52,106 nucleotides of DNA from NCBI GenBank assembly GCA_963603285.1, contig CAVCMG010000018.1, positions 1 through 52,106 on the forward strand, in the 5' to 3' direction. A program made the position numbers and the translations under genes. Source of the DNA: UBA11957 sp963603285. Its GTDB lineage: Bacteria; Bacillota; Clostridia; Lachnospirales; Lachnospiraceae. Below the pieces are notes generated by a model. The model was given only the letters and a program-made list of their open reading frames with translations, was not told the origin of the DNA and searched no databases. Shown piece after piece: positions 1 through 6,815 of the stretch; the stretch's first letter is position 1, and each line of letters opens with the position of its first letter.

Positions 1-1
1 C

Positions 2-220
2 GCCATCGTAGGCAAGCGTCAGGTTCATGGAATAGCGTTCTCCCGTGATATTGTTAATCTGGAAGCCCGTGAACGCCGCAGAAAGCGTATGGTGGGTGCT
101 GCCATGAGTACAAGACGTCTGCCGGATATTTCCGGTATTGTTGATACAAGCGAAACCGCACCGGGCGGTGTAGAATCCGGTGGGAAACATCCTACCGTTC
201 CTGCTTGTCCTGCACTGTAG
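2..220 (+). CDS. C-terminal fragment of an unrecognised, probably mobile-element protein
   Basis: An open frame enters from the window edge and ends at a TAG at 218-220, giving 72 residues. The protein is basic early on (an ERRRKR run near residue 30) and ends in a Gly/Pro/Thr-rich tail without secondary-structure signature. I do not recognise the family. The neighbourhood (toxin-antitoxin locus, Tn7-like remnants) suggests an element-borne gene such as a mobilisation or replication protein, but that is inference only. The opposite-strand frame over the same bases has no ribosome binding site and looks like a shadow. Confidence 0.35.
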   Translation, partial: AIVGKRQVHGIAFSRDIVNLEARERRRKRMVGAAMSTRRLPDISGIVDTSETAPGGVESGGKHPTVPACPAL

Positions 221-252
221 CAGGCGGTCTGGCAAAAAAACGCCAATTTGAG

Positions 253-281
253 TTGATTTTTTGCCAATTCTGGCATATAAT
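253..281 (+). promoter_or_regulatory. Sigma-A promoter of the antisense RNA
   Basis: TTGATT at 253-258 and a perfect TATAAT at 276-281 are separated by 17 bp. Transcription would start near 288 and run into the hairpin at 325-356, giving an RNA of about 70 nt with no credible reading frame. Confidence 0.75.
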
Positions 282-287
282 AGCCAT

Positions 288-357
288 AGCTAAGGAAGCT
301 GGTGAATTTCCATTAGGCGAAACGAAAACCCTCAGAGTTGCAGCTCTGAGGGTTTTC
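288..357 (+). ncRNA. Putative antisense RNA antitoxin (RNA II-like)
   Basis: The predicted transcript contains TAAGGAAGCTGGTGAA at about 291-306 followed by TTTCCATTAGGC. The same words, with few changes (TAAGGAAACTGGTGAA and TTCCATTGGGC), lie on the plus strand at about 461-493 across the start region of the minus-strand toxin ORF. The RNA is therefore complementary in trans to the toxin translation initiation region, and it also shares the terminator. This is the arrangement of the par locus of pAD1 (RNA II against fst RNA I). The start and end are inferred from the promoter and terminator. Confidence 0.6.
325..356. terminator. Bidirectional terminator shared by antitoxin RNA and toxin mRNA
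   Basis: A 13-bp perfect stem (325-337 with 344-356) around a 6-nt loop has A-rich and T-rich flanks on both sides, so it can end transcription from both directions. It lies between the convergent antisense RNA and toxin gene. Confidence 0.8.
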
Positions 358-399
358 TTGTTCATTTACGGTGAACCAATCCGTTTTGGCTGTGGCTGC

Positions 400-489
400 C
401 TATTCATCTCCGTCCAGCCGTTTGCATATGTAGTAGCTAATTACATTTGCTACGACGGAGATAAGGAAACTGGTGAAAAATTCTTCCAT
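400..489 (-). CDS. Small Fst/holin-like membrane toxin, 29 residues
   Basis: ATG at 489, stop TAG at 402-400. A strong AGGGGGTG ribosome binding site stands 5-8 nt upstream. The peptide begins MEEFF, continues with a single hydrophobic segment (about residues 5-22, FFTSFLISVVANVISYYI) and ends in a charged KRLDGDE tail. That layout (short acidic start, one membrane helix, charged polar tail) is that of the Fst/Ldr family of type I toxins, which insert into the inner face of the membrane. Small peptides of this look are common in clostridial mobile DNA. The leader has short self-complementary stretches over the binding site (GGG with CCC around 490-502). Function as a toxin is inferred from the sequence and the opposing antisense RNA. 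Confidence 0.7.
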   Translation of the reverse strand: MEEFFTSFLISVVANVISYYICKRLDGDE

Positions 490-531
490 TGGGCTTCACC
501 CCCTTTCTGCTGGAGGCTCGGCAGCCTAAAC

Positions 532-540
532 AGTATAGCA
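532..540 (-). promoter_or_regulatory. Extended -10 promoter of the toxin gene
   Basis: On the minus strand TGCTATACT is an extended -10 (TGnTATAAT type), about 45 nt ahead of the toxin ATG. No good -35 is seen 17 bp upstream, which is normal for extended -10 promoters. Confidence 0.55.
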
Positions 541-597
541 CATATGTTCGTTTTGGGAAATATGTTTTACTGCTTTCCTTATCTACCCTCATGTCAA

Positions 598-659
598 AAC
601 AAGATCCGCAGCTTCTGTCCCATATATAACCGGGACAAACTCTGCGGATCTTGTTTTTT
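598..659 (+). terminator. Long hairpin with T-tract
   Basis: A 14-bp perfect inverted repeat (598-611 with 642-655) encloses a second stem (TGTCCC with GGGACA) and is followed on the plus strand by a T run. It could end plus-strand transcription or mark an element boundary. No plus-strand gene clearly needs it. Confidence 0.6.
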
Positions 660-722
660 ATATTTATCAGGCTATCATTTTATGAAAATTTTTACTTTAT
701 ACACTTTGAATTATACAGGAAA

Positions 723-1943
723 CTATTTTTCAATAATCTCCCAATATCCATTCTTAGGAGAGCCATGTCTTATAAGTATACCATAATCTTTTAACTTTTT
801 TATATTCTTTTCTATGCTTCGACTTCCCAAATCTAATTGTTCTGCTATTTTCACTGCTGATAATTGTTTATCGGAAAGAAGCAAATTCATGATTTTTTTC
901 TGTGTATCCGTTAATTCATAATCTCGAACTTTCTCCGGCTCTTCTCCGAATTTTCTCCGGCTCTTCTCCGAATCTTCTCCGAACTTTTTCTCCGGCTCTG
1001 TTATCAAATTGTTTCTGAATAACTCTACCCGAAACATATTATCAAATTCCTGAAATCTCGGCTTCGGAAGTCCATACGCTTCTGCGGCATTGAGGATTCT
1101 TTTTATTCCGCTTCCCCATGCCTCTACAAGTCCCATCTGACTAAATATATTGGCGATGCCCTTATTCCTGATTTTAGAATGACCATTCATGACTTCTTCA
1201 TAGGTCAATCCATTATACAATCCACCCGGAGAAGTCACTTCCAATCTGTCATCATAAACTGCAACCTGAATACAGGATTCATCCAGCAAATTACGGTGAC
1301 AATGCGCATTGATAATCATTTCCCGGATCGCCTCTGGTGGAAGTTCATATTTTTCTTTTCGCACCAGTCCGTCAATCGTTGCTCCAAGTCGGATATTTCT
1401 CAACACAAAATAAAAGAACTTGTTCAATGCCCAGCGCATGGTCTTCTCATCCGCTGTCAGCTCTTTTTCCTTCCGCTGCTTCGGTGCAAGCACGTTAGCG
1501 GATTGGTAGGCAAGGTACAGGCACAAGGTCATACGGACAGTCTGTGTACTGCAATGCCTCTGTGAAGCCATCGTGCGGATCATGCGTGAACGTTCTGCCT
1601 CGTCACCTATGAAGGGCAGGATACCGGCAATCATCGTGTAACGCTCCTGTATGTACTTTGCAGTTGCCGGGGACTTGTCCACAGCATCCGGGTATATGCC
1701 GGTAGTTTCCCACATAAGTTCTTCCGTTATAGGTTTCCAGTCCATGAAGTGTGTTTCCGGCTCCCATGTGGGCATTTTCCGTTGTATGCACCGGATCACA
1801 TGGAGGGTGATGGTATTGTTGCGGGTATCTCCTTTAAGGATGTTACCCTTGCCGGTACTACCATCCATATCCATATCTAAAATTCGGACAATATCGCCAT
1901 CTGCATTTTGTAACAGCATTCCCTTTGTATATCTATTCGCCAT
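723..1943 (-). CDS. Chimeric ORF: TnsB N-terminus fused to C-terminal half of an ATP-binding/winged-helix protein
   Basis: The ORF is intact (406 codons) but joins two unrelated families. Residues 1 to about 178 match the N-terminal DNA-binding region of a clostridial TnsB-like transposase (start MANRYTKGMLL, a helix-turn-helix around STQTVRMTLCLYLAY, then LAPKQRKEKELT and MRWALNKFFY). From about residue 179 (VLRNIRLGATIDGL) it follows the C-terminal part of RecG-like/AlbA_2-type ATP-binding proteins: an HATPase_c_4-like region (REMIINAHCHRN, DDRLEVTSPGGLY, SKIRNKGIANIF, WGSGIKRI) and a winged helix at 345-404. The RNase H transposase core and the AlbA_2 domain are both absent. The junction is near 1405-1412. 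It starts 11 bp inside tnsA. Most likely a deletion fusion, inactive as a transposase; whether the product is made is unknown. Confidence 0.7.
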   Translation of the reverse strand: MANRYTKGMLLQNADGDIVRILDMDMDGSTGKGNILKGDTRNNTITLHVIRCIQRKMPTWEPETHFMDWKPITEELMWETTGIYPDAVDKSPATAKYIQERYTMIAGILPFIGDEAERSRMIRTMASQRHCSTQTVRMTLCLYLAYQSANVLAPKQRKEKELTADEKTMRWALNKFFYFVLRNIRLGATIDGLVRKEKYELPPEAIREMIINAHCHRNLLDESCIQVAVYDDRLEVTSPGGLYNGLTYEEVMNGHSKIRNKGIANIFSQMGLVEAWGSGIKRILNAAEAYGLPKPRFQEFDNMFRVELFRNNLITEPEKKFGEDSEKSRRKFGEEPEKVRDYELTDTQKKIMNLLLSDKQLSAVKIAEQLDLGSRSIEKNIKKLKDYGILIRHGSPKNGYWEIIEK

Positions 1944-2277
1944 CTACAACCATCCCCCAATCTGTCACACCCAATTTCATCCAGTATTCTCTGGAAGCAT
2001 CCAGTAGTTTCGCACTCATAGGTTTGGTCAGATATCTTGTCTCGATACATTCCCTGACCATCATCTTTCTGCCGGTTTTGATGCATACAAAATCAGAAGT
2101 GTACTCCCCCAGTTCCAGACCATCCAGAAGCACGTTGCAACGTATCTCTTCTATCTCTGGATTCTCCTGTAAAACTTTCAGATATTTTTTCTGTAGTTCG
2201 CTGTAAAGTCTGCATACCTCCTTGCTCTTACTGACCGACATCTTTTCGCACCGGCCTTTGTAGTTCTTTTTTCTCAT
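1933..2277 (-). CDS. TnsA-like transposon endonuclease
   Basis: A 114-residue protein starting at ATG 2277, nine bases after an AGGAGG; longer upstream frames lack a binding site. It resembles the compact TnsA proteins of clostridial Tn7-like elements: KSKEVCRLYSELQ near the start, then NPEIEEIRCNVLLDGLE, TSDFVC, MMVREC and LTKPMSAKLLDASREYW, ending TDWGMVVDGE. TnsA belongs to the PD-(D/E)XK nucleases and cuts the 5' strands at transposon ends; the Asp of TSDF and the Glu/Arg of VREC are candidate active-site residues. It overlaps the downstream tnsB-derived ORF by 11 bp, as in a tnsAB operon. With TnsB truncated and no TnsC seen, the element cannot move by itself. Confidence 0.75.
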   Translation of the reverse strand: MRKKNYKGRCEKMSVSKSKEVCRLYSELQKKYLKVLQENPEIEEIRCNVLLDGLELGEYTSDFVCIKTGRKMMVRECIETRYLTKPMSAKLLDASREYWMKLGVTDWGMVVDGE

Positions 2278-2410
2278 GACATGGTTCCTCCTCTTGATTT
2301 TCAGAAAACAAACCATAGATGTTGCGGGTAACCCTTCATATAGGCATGTTGCGGTCGCTCCCTCATATGGTTCAAGGGTGCACTCGCATTCTTTTTTATC
2401 ACCGTCACAT

Positions 2411-2613
2411 GTATCCCCAAAAACGGAAAAGTATCCCCAAAAGTGACATGATATTTTCCCAAAAACGTGTGATGGTGCGGATATTTTGGGGGAAATATGG
2501 ATGGGCATGGAATGGGGATTTCCTCAAAAGTTCAGTATTTATGCGGGTTTCCGGCATTTTCCGTTTCCCATCATATGTATCCCCAAAAGCGAGAAAGTAT
2601 CCCCAAAAGTGAG
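2411..2613. repeat. Paired 20-bp-spaced repeats, probable TnsB-binding transposon end
   Basis: GTATCCCCAAAA occurs at 2411, 2431, 2577 and 2597. Within each pair the spacing is exactly 20 bp, and both pairs are preceded by CATRT-like bases and followed by GTGA. A degenerate copy (TTTTCCCAAAA) follows near 2453 at about the same period, and an inverted relative (TTTTGGGGGAAATA) lies near 2483. The array lies directly upstream of tnsA, where Tn7 carries its right-end TnsB sites. Identification as TnsB sites is by position and periodicity. Confidence 0.65.
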
Positions 2614-2716
2614 TTTTTCCTCCATCACTATGTTGTTTAGCAGTTCACATTATCCTACTTTTAGTAAAAATAATTATCCTGCTAAACCCTTTCTACAAAA
2701 TTTACGAATACTAATC

Positions 2717-2749
2717 TGTGGACAATTCCATCCGCCAAACTCGTCCACA
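2717..2749. repeat. Short inverted repeat between transposon end and guaA
   Basis: TGTGGAC (2717-2723) and GTCCACA (2743-2749) form a 7-bp inverted repeat. It begins with TGT and ends with ACA, like Tn7-type termini, but no duplication of target bases was found. The remaining sequence from 2614 to 2826 is AT-rich with no gene. Confidence 0.3.
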
Positions 2750-2826
2750 ATATTTAGTTGTATAGACCCCATAAATGTACCATCACATACTATATATAGA
2801 CTCTTTTTGACCCCTTTTACCATCAT

Positions 2827-2868
2827 AAAAAAGAGCCCCAAACATACCATAAGATATGTTTGAAGCTC
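2827..2868 (-). terminator. Terminator of guaA
   Basis: On the minus strand GAGC..CAAACATA pairs with TATGTTTG..GCTC and is followed by six T. It stands about 65 nt beyond the guaA stop codon. Confidence 0.8.
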
Positions 2869-2933
2869 CCTATCATAGGATAATGAAATTTGCTAATTTC
2901 AGGATAATGGATGGTGCTAATTAACAAATCAGG

Positions 2934-4478
2934 TCACTCAAACTCAATCGTACCCGGCGGCTTACTCGTCAGATCATAGAATACGCGGTTGACCCCCTTA
3001 ACCTCGTTGATGATCCTGCTCATAACCTTCTGCAGCACATCCCACGGAATATTTGCAGCTTCAGCAGTCATAAAGTCGATCGTACATACTGCACGCAGTG
3101 CTACGGCGTAATCGTATGTTCTCTCGTCGCCCATAACACCTACGGAACGCATATTGGTCAATGCGGCAAAGTACTGGTTGATCTCGGTATCGATACCGGC
3201 CTTTGCGATCTCTTCGCGGTAGATGGCGTCGGCATCCTGCACAATCTTTACCTTTTCTTCGGTAACTTCGCCGATGATACGGATACCAAGACCCGGACCC
3301 GGGAACGGCTGACGGAAGACCAGGTACTCCGGAATGCCAAGCTCCAGACCAACCTTACGAACCTCATCCTTGAACAGGTCGCGGAGCGGTTCGATGATCT
3401 CCTTGAAATCTACGTAATCCGGCAGTCCGCCTACGTTATGGTGGGACTTGATCACAGCGGACTCACCGCCGAGACCGGATTCTACAACGTCGGGGTAGAT
3501 GGTTCCCTGTACGAGGAAATCTACAGCGCCGATCTTCTTTGCTTCTTCTTCAAAGACACGGATAAATTCTTCACCGATGATCTTACGCTTTGCTTCCGGC
3601 TCTTCCACACCGGCCAGCTTGTCATAGTAACGCTGCTGGGCGTTGACACGGATAAAGTTCAGGTCGTACGGACCATCCGGGCCAAAGACTGCCTCGACTT
3701 CGTCACCTTCGTTCTTACGGAGCAGACCGTGATCTACGAATACGCAGGTCAGCTGTTTGCCGATGGCCTTGGAGAGCAGTACGGCAGCTACGGATGAATC
3801 TACACCGCCGGACAGCGCGCAGAGTACGCGGCCATCGCCGACTTTCTCACGGATAGCTTTGATGGAATATTCAACAAAGGAATCCATCTTCCAGTCTCCG
3901 GCACAGTGACATACATTGTACACATAGTTAGAAAGGATCTCCTTACCACGCACGGTATGCAATACTTCCGGATGGAACTGGATCGCATACAGATTCTTTT
4001 CTCTGTTTTCTGCGGCGGCAACCGGACAGTCTGCTGTATGGGCGCAGATCTCGAATCCCGGTGCGGCTTTGGAAATATAATCAAAATGGCTCATCCAGCA
4101 GATGGTCTTTTCTTCGATTCCGGTGAATAACGGGGATTCGGTATTGACAACTACCTCAGTCTTACCATATTCGCGTACCGGCGCTTTTTCTACTTTGCCG
4201 CCCAGCACATGCTGCATCAGCTGTGCACCGTAGCAAAGACCCAGTACCGGAATACCGAGCTCGAAAAGCTCTTTTGTACATGTCGGAGCGCCATCCTCGT
4301 AGCAGCTGTTGGGACCGCCGGTCAGGATGATGCCCTTGGGATGCATATCTTTGATCTTCTGGATGTCAGTTTTATAAGAATAAATCTCACAATAGACGTT
4401 ACATTCACGGACACGGCGGGCTACAAGTTGATTGTACTGACCGCCAAAGTCAATGACTATGACCGTTTCTCTGTTCAC
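2934..4478 (-). CDS. guaA: GMP synthase (glutamine-hydrolysing)
   Basis: Cytosolic enzyme that converts XMP, ATP and glutamine to GMP. The class I glutamine amidotransferase domain comes first (GGQYNQL, nucleophile in LGLCYGAQ, His-Glu pair in FHPEV), then the PP-loop ATP pyrophosphatase domain (ALSGGVDSSVAAV) and the C-terminal dimerisation domain ending PPGTIEFE. At 514 residues it fits the family. I place the start at GTG 4478 because the AGGAGG lies 8 nt before it; ATG 4484 is only 2 nt from that site and the longer in-frame ATG has no site. The 3' end of guaA is a known integration hot spot for genomic islands, which fits the transposon remnants just downstream. Confidence 0.95.
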   Translation of the reverse strand: MNRETVIVIDFGGQYNQLVARRVRECNVYCEIYSYKTDIQKIKDMHPKGIILTGGPNSCYEDGAPTCTKELFELGIPVLGLCYGAQLMQHVLGGKVEKAPVREYGKTEVVVNTESPLFTGIEEKTICWMSHFDYISKAAPGFEICAHTADCPVAAAENREKNLYAIQFHPEVLHTVRGKEILSNYVYNVCHCAGDWKMDSFVEYSIKAIREKVGDGRVLCALSGGVDSSVAAVLLSKAIGKQLTCVFVDHGLLRKNEGDEVEAVFGPDGPYDLNFIRVNAQQRYYDKLAGVEEPEAKRKIIGEEFIRVFEEEAKKIGAVDFLVQGTIYPDVVESGLGGESAVIKSHHNVGGLPDYVDFKEIIEPLRDLFKDEVRKVGLELGIPEYLVFRQPFPGPGLGIRIIGEVTEEKVKIVQDADAIYREEIAKAGIDTEINQYFAALTNMRSVGVMGDERTYDYAVALRAVCTIDFMTAEAANIPWDVLQKVMSRIINEVKGVNRVFYDLTSKPPGTIEFE

Positions 4479-4517
4479 TGGCATTTCCTCCTCATTTGTC
4501 TTTCCATTGATTCTTTC

Positions 4518-4546
4518 ATTATATGTCACCTGTTCATTTTTTACAA
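4518..4546 (-). promoter_or_regulatory. Promoter of guaA
   Basis: On the minus strand TTGTAA (4546-4541), 17 bp, then TATAAT (4523-4518), about 40 bp ahead of the start codon. No riboswitch-like purine box was recognised in the short leader. Confidence 0.65.
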
Positions 4547-4715
4547 TCGTTTTGTGACATTACCAGTATTTTTTATGGTTTGCATCTTTATATCTTTTTC
4601 ACATTTTGTATTTCAGCAAAAGCCTTTATGTGGTTTTGTGTTATTTTTCATGCAATATTCTGCATGTTGAATTGTGTATTTTTGTGGTTTTTTATGGTTT
4701 TTTGTTATTTTCCTC

Positions 4716-4744
4716 TGGACAAATCCAAAATCATCGTGTACTAT
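4716..4744 (+). promoter_or_regulatory. Promoter of rhaD
   Basis: TGGACA at 4716-4721, 17 bp, TACTAT at 4739-4744, followed 47 bp later by the rhaD start. The stretch 4547-4715 is very AT-rich and carries no gene. Confidence 0.5.
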
Positions 4745-4790
4745 GTAGCTATCAAAAAGACAAGCACATCTGATAAAGGAGGTTTTTTCG

Positions 4791-5618
4791 ATGAAGGTTT
4801 TGGACATGACTTTTGTACAGGGATTTATTCGTATGGCGGACGATGGTTTCCGCATGGGCTGGCATGAGAGAAACGGCGGCAACCTTTCCTACCGTATCAA
4901 GCCGGAGGAGATCGCTATGATCCGCAATCGTCTGAAAAACGATGGTCCGTGGCTGCCGATCGGTACTTCTGTGCCGGATCTGGCCGGAGAATATTTTCTG
5001 GTGACCGGCAGCGGCAAGTTTTTCCGGGATATCAAGGAAGATCCGGAGGCTACCCTGGCGATCATCGAGCTGGATGACAAGGGCGAAAATTACCAGATCA
5101 AATGGGGACTCGTCGAAGGTGGTCGTCCGACCAGCGAGCTGCCGAGCCATCTGATGAACCATGCAGTGAAAAAGCGTGTGACCAACGGCAAATACCGCGT
5201 GATCTACCATGCACACCCGGCCAATATCATCGCACTGACCTTTGTGCTTCCTTTAAAGGATGAGGTCTTTACCCGTGAGCTCTGGGAGATGGCTACCGAA
5301 TGTCCGGTGGTTTTCCCGGACGGTATCGGCGTGGTTGGCTGGATGGTTCCCGGCGGCCGCGAGATTGCCGAAGCCACCAGCAAGCTGATGGAAACCTACG
5401 ATGCTGCGATCTGGGCACATCACGGTATCTTCTGCGCCGGGGAGGGTGCACACACTACCTTCGGTCTGATGCATACGATTGAGAAATCGGCAGAGATTCT
5501 GGTCAAGGTGCTCTCCATGTCTCCCAAGAAGCTGCAGACGATCCAGCCGGATCAGTTCCGCGAGCTGGCAAAGGCCTTCAAGGTAGAGCTGCCGGAGCGT
5601 TTTCTGTATGAAAAATAA
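4791..5618 (+). CDS. rhaD: Rhamnulose-1-phosphate aldolase
   Basis: Class II, zinc-dependent aldolase that splits L-rhamnulose 1-phosphate into dihydroxyacetone phosphate and L-lactaldehyde. Its 275 residues match the E. coli enzyme (274). The expected zinc ligands are visible as YHAHPAN and WAHHGIF, and the catalytic Glu sits in PTSELPSH. The N-terminal NGGNLSYR and VTGSGKFF phosphate-binding segments are typical of the class II aldolase/adducin fold. The start has an AAAGGAGG with 8-nt spacing. It stands alone: no rhaA, rhaB or transporter lies nearby. Confidence 0.93.
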   Translation: MKVLDMTFVQGFIRMADDGFRMGWHERNGGNLSYRIKPEEIAMIRNRLKNDGPWLPIGTSVPDLAGEYFLVTGSGKFFRDIKEDPEATLAIIELDDKGENYQIKWGLVEGGRPTSELPSHLMNHAVKKRVTNGKYRVIYHAHPANIIALTFVLPLKDEVFTRELWEMATECPVVFPDGIGVVGWMVPGGREIAEATSKLMETYDAAIWAHHGIFCAGEGAHTTFGLMHTIEKSAEILVKVLSMSPKKLQTIQPDQFRELAKAFKVELPERFLYEK

Positions 5619-5635
5619 ACGATAGATAAGACAAC

Positions 5636-5673
5636 TACGGCGGACACTTACTGTGCCCGCCGTAAATATTTTT
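5636..5673. terminator. Terminator between rhaD and spoIIID
   Basis: ACGGCGG (5637-5643) pairs with CCGCCGT (5657-5663), followed on the plus strand by AAATATTTTT. It serves rhaD; its stem overlaps the last codons of the convergent spoIIID. Confidence 0.7.
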
Positions 5674-5902
5674 CTTTCGTTGCCAGTCCGCCGCGGATAT
5701 GGCGCTCCTGTTTGTTCGTGTCCAGGACTTCCCGCACCTGCATCGCCAAGGTGGGGTTGATCTGCACCATGCGGTCGGTGCAGTCTTTATGTACGGTAGA
5801 TTTGGATATTCCGAATTTTCTGGCGGTCTGGCGTACGGTAGCACTGGTTTCGATGATGTAAGTAGCGATCTCCACTGCGCGTTCTTCGATATAATCCTTC
5901 AA
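5648..5902 (-). CDS. spoIIID: Sporulation transcriptional regulator SpoIIID
   Basis: Small helix-turn-helix regulator that acts in the mother cell during sporulation. The 84-residue product reads MKDYIEERAVEIATYI, then the HTH (VRQTARKFGISKSTVHKDCTDR) and the conserved INPTLAMQVREVLD and RHIRGGLATKEKY, all as in Bacillus SpoIIID. I choose the TTG at 5902 as start: GGAGG lies 7 nt upstream and the protein then begins where SpoIIID proteins begin. An ATG at 5926 would add eight unconserved residues. The gene is monocistronic. Confidence 0.9.
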   Translation of the reverse strand: MKDYIEERAVEIATYIIETSATVRQTARKFGISKSTVHKDCTDRMVQINPTLAMQVREVLDTNKQERHIRGGLATKEKYLRRAQ

Positions 5903-5998
5903 GGGAAAGCCTCCGAAGGCGTTCATTTTTACAGTGTATGCCAGTCTGCTTTGAAAGTATGCCAGTCCACATTTTTATATTTTGCTCCGGTGTCCTTC

Positions 5999-6757
5999 CT
6001 ATCGTTGGAATTCCGGCGCATGCTTCCGGTAATGCAGGGGAAAATGTGTTTTCTGGCATGCCGGGTTCTCTCTTGCACGGATCGCAATGGCCTGGAAAAA
6101 CTCCTGCCAGAGCGATGTATAGATATCGCGGTAATTCTCGGTCTGCTGCAGGCGCTCAAATTCATCTTCGGTCAGCTTTGTCACATAAAACGGCTGGTCT
6201 GCCCGGTGCACAGCCGCGATCCGGCGGCGGTCATCGATCATCATCCAGTTTTCCGAGGGCATACGATCTGCAAAATGATAGGCGGTCAGACCGACAATAT
6301 TGCAGTCCGGCTCGATATGGGCCACATAGATGCCCGGCTCAATCCGGGTAAAGCGGGTAAATTCCCGGTAATAATGCATATCGTTGCCCGTGCGGCGGCT
6401 CAGTTCAAAGAGACGCATCACCGGTGCATCCGCCATGCGTTTTGTCACCGGCGCACCGACTGCAAAGCCGAGCAGTAGAAAGCGGTAGATCACATCCAGC
6501 CGTTCCTCGTCATCGCTCATCGCTGCCAGATAAACCTGCCGGTACGCCTCCCAGGATATCTTATTCTGGATGCTCCGGATGACTTTTCCTGCTTTTTCCA
6601 CATCGCGTTCAACATGGATATACATACCGAACATCTCCTGCTGCCCCACTGGCTCCAGTTCCAGCCGGACATTGGCACTGCCATGCCGGGCAGCCCATAC
6701 ATCATAGATACAGGTCATCATACTTTCCATATCTTCTGCACAGGTATAGACATACAT
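5999..6757 (-). CDS. Putative DNA metabolism/repair protein (TIGR03915, DUF4130 family)
   Basis: A 252-residue protein of the family that is nearly always paired with the radical SAM protein encoded just upstream. Family hallmarks are the start YVYTCAEDMESMMTCIYDVWAARHG, the central RTGNDMHYYREFTRF, and the C-terminal GIYVAHIEPD, DRMPSENWMMIDDRR and LWQEFFQAIAIRARENP. The last part (DUF4130) is also found fused to uracil-DNA glycosylases in other bacteria. The start at 6757 follows GGAGG by 9 nt. The stop of the radical SAM gene is 58 bp upstream, so the two form an operon behind the LexA box at 8348-8361. Biochemical activity is not known to me. Confidence 0.85.
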   Translation of the reverse strand: MYVYTCAEDMESMMTCIYDVWAARHGSANVRLELEPVGQQEMFGMYIHVERDVEKAGKVIRSIQNKISWEAYRQVYLAAMSDDEERLDVIYRFLLLGFAVGAPVTKRMADAPVMRLFELSRRTGNDMHYYREFTRFTRIEPGIYVAHIEPDCNIVGLTAYHFADRMPSENWMMIDDRRRIAAVHRADQPFYVTKLTEDEFERLQQTENYRDIYTSLWQEFFQAIAIRARENPACQKTHFPLHYRKHAPEFQR

Positions 6758-6815
6758 AGCCGCACACCTCCTCTCTGCAAGCTCCATATATTAACCGGCC
6801 ACAGGCGCATGGCAT

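Noticed and set aside
205..786. 193-codon plus-strand open frame in the accessory region
   Set aside because: It spans the antisense RNA, its terminator and the antisense of the small toxin ORF; no binding site and no recognisable sequence.
2411..2613. Repeats as a CRISPR array
   Set aside because: Units are only 12 bp with 20-bp period and come in two pairs; no uniform repeat-spacer layout and no cas genes. Transposon end sites explain them better.
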